A model generated the notes under the pieces. It had not been told where the DNA came from, did no database searches, and worked only from the letters and a program-made list of their open reading frames with translations. Source: an uncultured Erysipelotrichaceae bacterium (GTDB lineage Bacteria > Bacillota_I > Bacilli_A > Erysipelotrichales > Coprobacillaceae). Taken from it: a DNA stretch of 5,447 nt. Position 1 is the stretch's first letter. The number at the start of each line of letters is the position of its first letter. The position numbers were made by a program, and so were the translations under genes. The stretch spans positions 1 to 5,447 of the forward strand of contig CALDMQ010000196.1 of the NCBI GenBank assembly GCA_937917505.1, in the 5' to 3' direction. Below, piece after piece: positions 5,228-5,447 of this stretch.

Positions 5228-5447
5228 ATGACAGAGGAGCAGCGAATTGAACATGATGATGAATATCAGAATTTATTAGCCTTGTTTATTGCTCTTTTAA
5301 CTTCATTGAATAGCAATGAAATGGAAGAAGCTCTTTATGCTTTATCTGAACTAAGGACAGAGTATGCATTTAATCATTTGATTAAGGGGTTTGATATTGA
5401 TTACGAAAACGCTATGCAATTGCTTTTAAGTAAAGATGATTCAAACT
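5228..5447 (+). CDS. Unknown protein or portal C-terminal extension, cut by right edge
   Basis: An open frame beginning at ATG 5228 gives 73 residues before the right edge. The frame is actually open from 5153, because the last upstream stop is TGA at 5150-5152, inside the portal gene. The peptide is acidic and helical: MTEEQRIEHDDEYQN, LLALFIALLTSLNSNEMEEALYALSELRTEYAFNHL (split here at the residue level only for reading), then GFDIDYENAMQLLLSK. I do not recognise it. Upstream of the ATG the same frame reads RGALKGGRTSVLSNDIKAAM, which looks like genuine basic linker sequence. It could be a separate head-assembly gene starting at 5228 (or TTG 5204) or a portal extension made by -1 frameshifting. 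The surrounding phage module supports coding; the start is uncertain. Confidence 0.65.
   Translation, partial: MTEEQRIEHDDEYQNLLALFIALLTSLNSNEMEEALYALSELRTEYAFNHLIKGFDIDYENAMQLLLSKDDSN

Noticed and set aside
1..5447. tRNA, rRNA, CRISPR array or insertion sequence
   Set aside because: No cloverleaf-like gene, regularly spaced repeats, transposase or IS-type terminal repeats could be found by reading both strands.

Overview
The window looks like part of the genome of a tailed phage, or a prophage, of a Bacteroidota host (Bacteroides/Prevotella type). Several independent signs point there. The DNA is AT-rich. Most start codons follow A-rich stretches rather than Shine-Dalgarno motifs. One promoter-like site matches the Bacteroides form TTTG-N19-TAnnTTTG. 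There is a DUF4494 protein, a family I know from Bacteroidota and their phages. The tyrosine integrase is of the short type common in this group, and the portal is Mu gp29-like (DUF935). No database search was run; family names rest on reading motifs.

Layout: two minus-strand blocks lie left of a divergent control region at 3716-3923, and a plus-strand structural block lies to its right. Minus block 1 runs 3715 to 1869 as a tightly packed operon: a 72-aa unknown, a DUF4494 protein, a 110-aa unknown, a NUMOD1-like DNA-binding protein and a dUTPase. Gaps are 20, 2 and 11 nt, and the last pair overlaps by ATGA. It ends at a clear hairpin terminator (1801-1834). Minus block 2 runs 1631 to 1: a short tyrosine integrase, a cysteine-rich protein that appears split into two overlapping frames (749-1051 and 495-779), and an acidic unknown protein cut by the left edge. 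The plus block holds the portal (3924-5171) followed by an open frame cut by the right edge.

Reading it together: block 1 looks like early or accessory functions (dUTP removal, small DNA-binding or regulatory proteins), block 2 looks like an integration module, and the plus block is the start of head assembly. The divergent gap carries a 20-bp near-palindrome with three evenly spaced half-sites next to the left operon, and nested inverted repeats next to the portal, so it is the likely early/late switch.

The strongest unusual signal is the 3' end of the portal gene. An in-phase A AAT TTT slippery heptamer sits 5 nt before a 9-bp GC-rich hairpin, and the -1 frame is open from there to the window edge. 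This fits a programmed -1 frameshift that would extend the portal, although a 13-bp imperfect direct repeat around the same segment allows other explanations. Two further oddities are the split cysteine-rich gene and the integrase, which has no ATG and whose only plausible start (TTG) lies inside a promoter-like -7 element.
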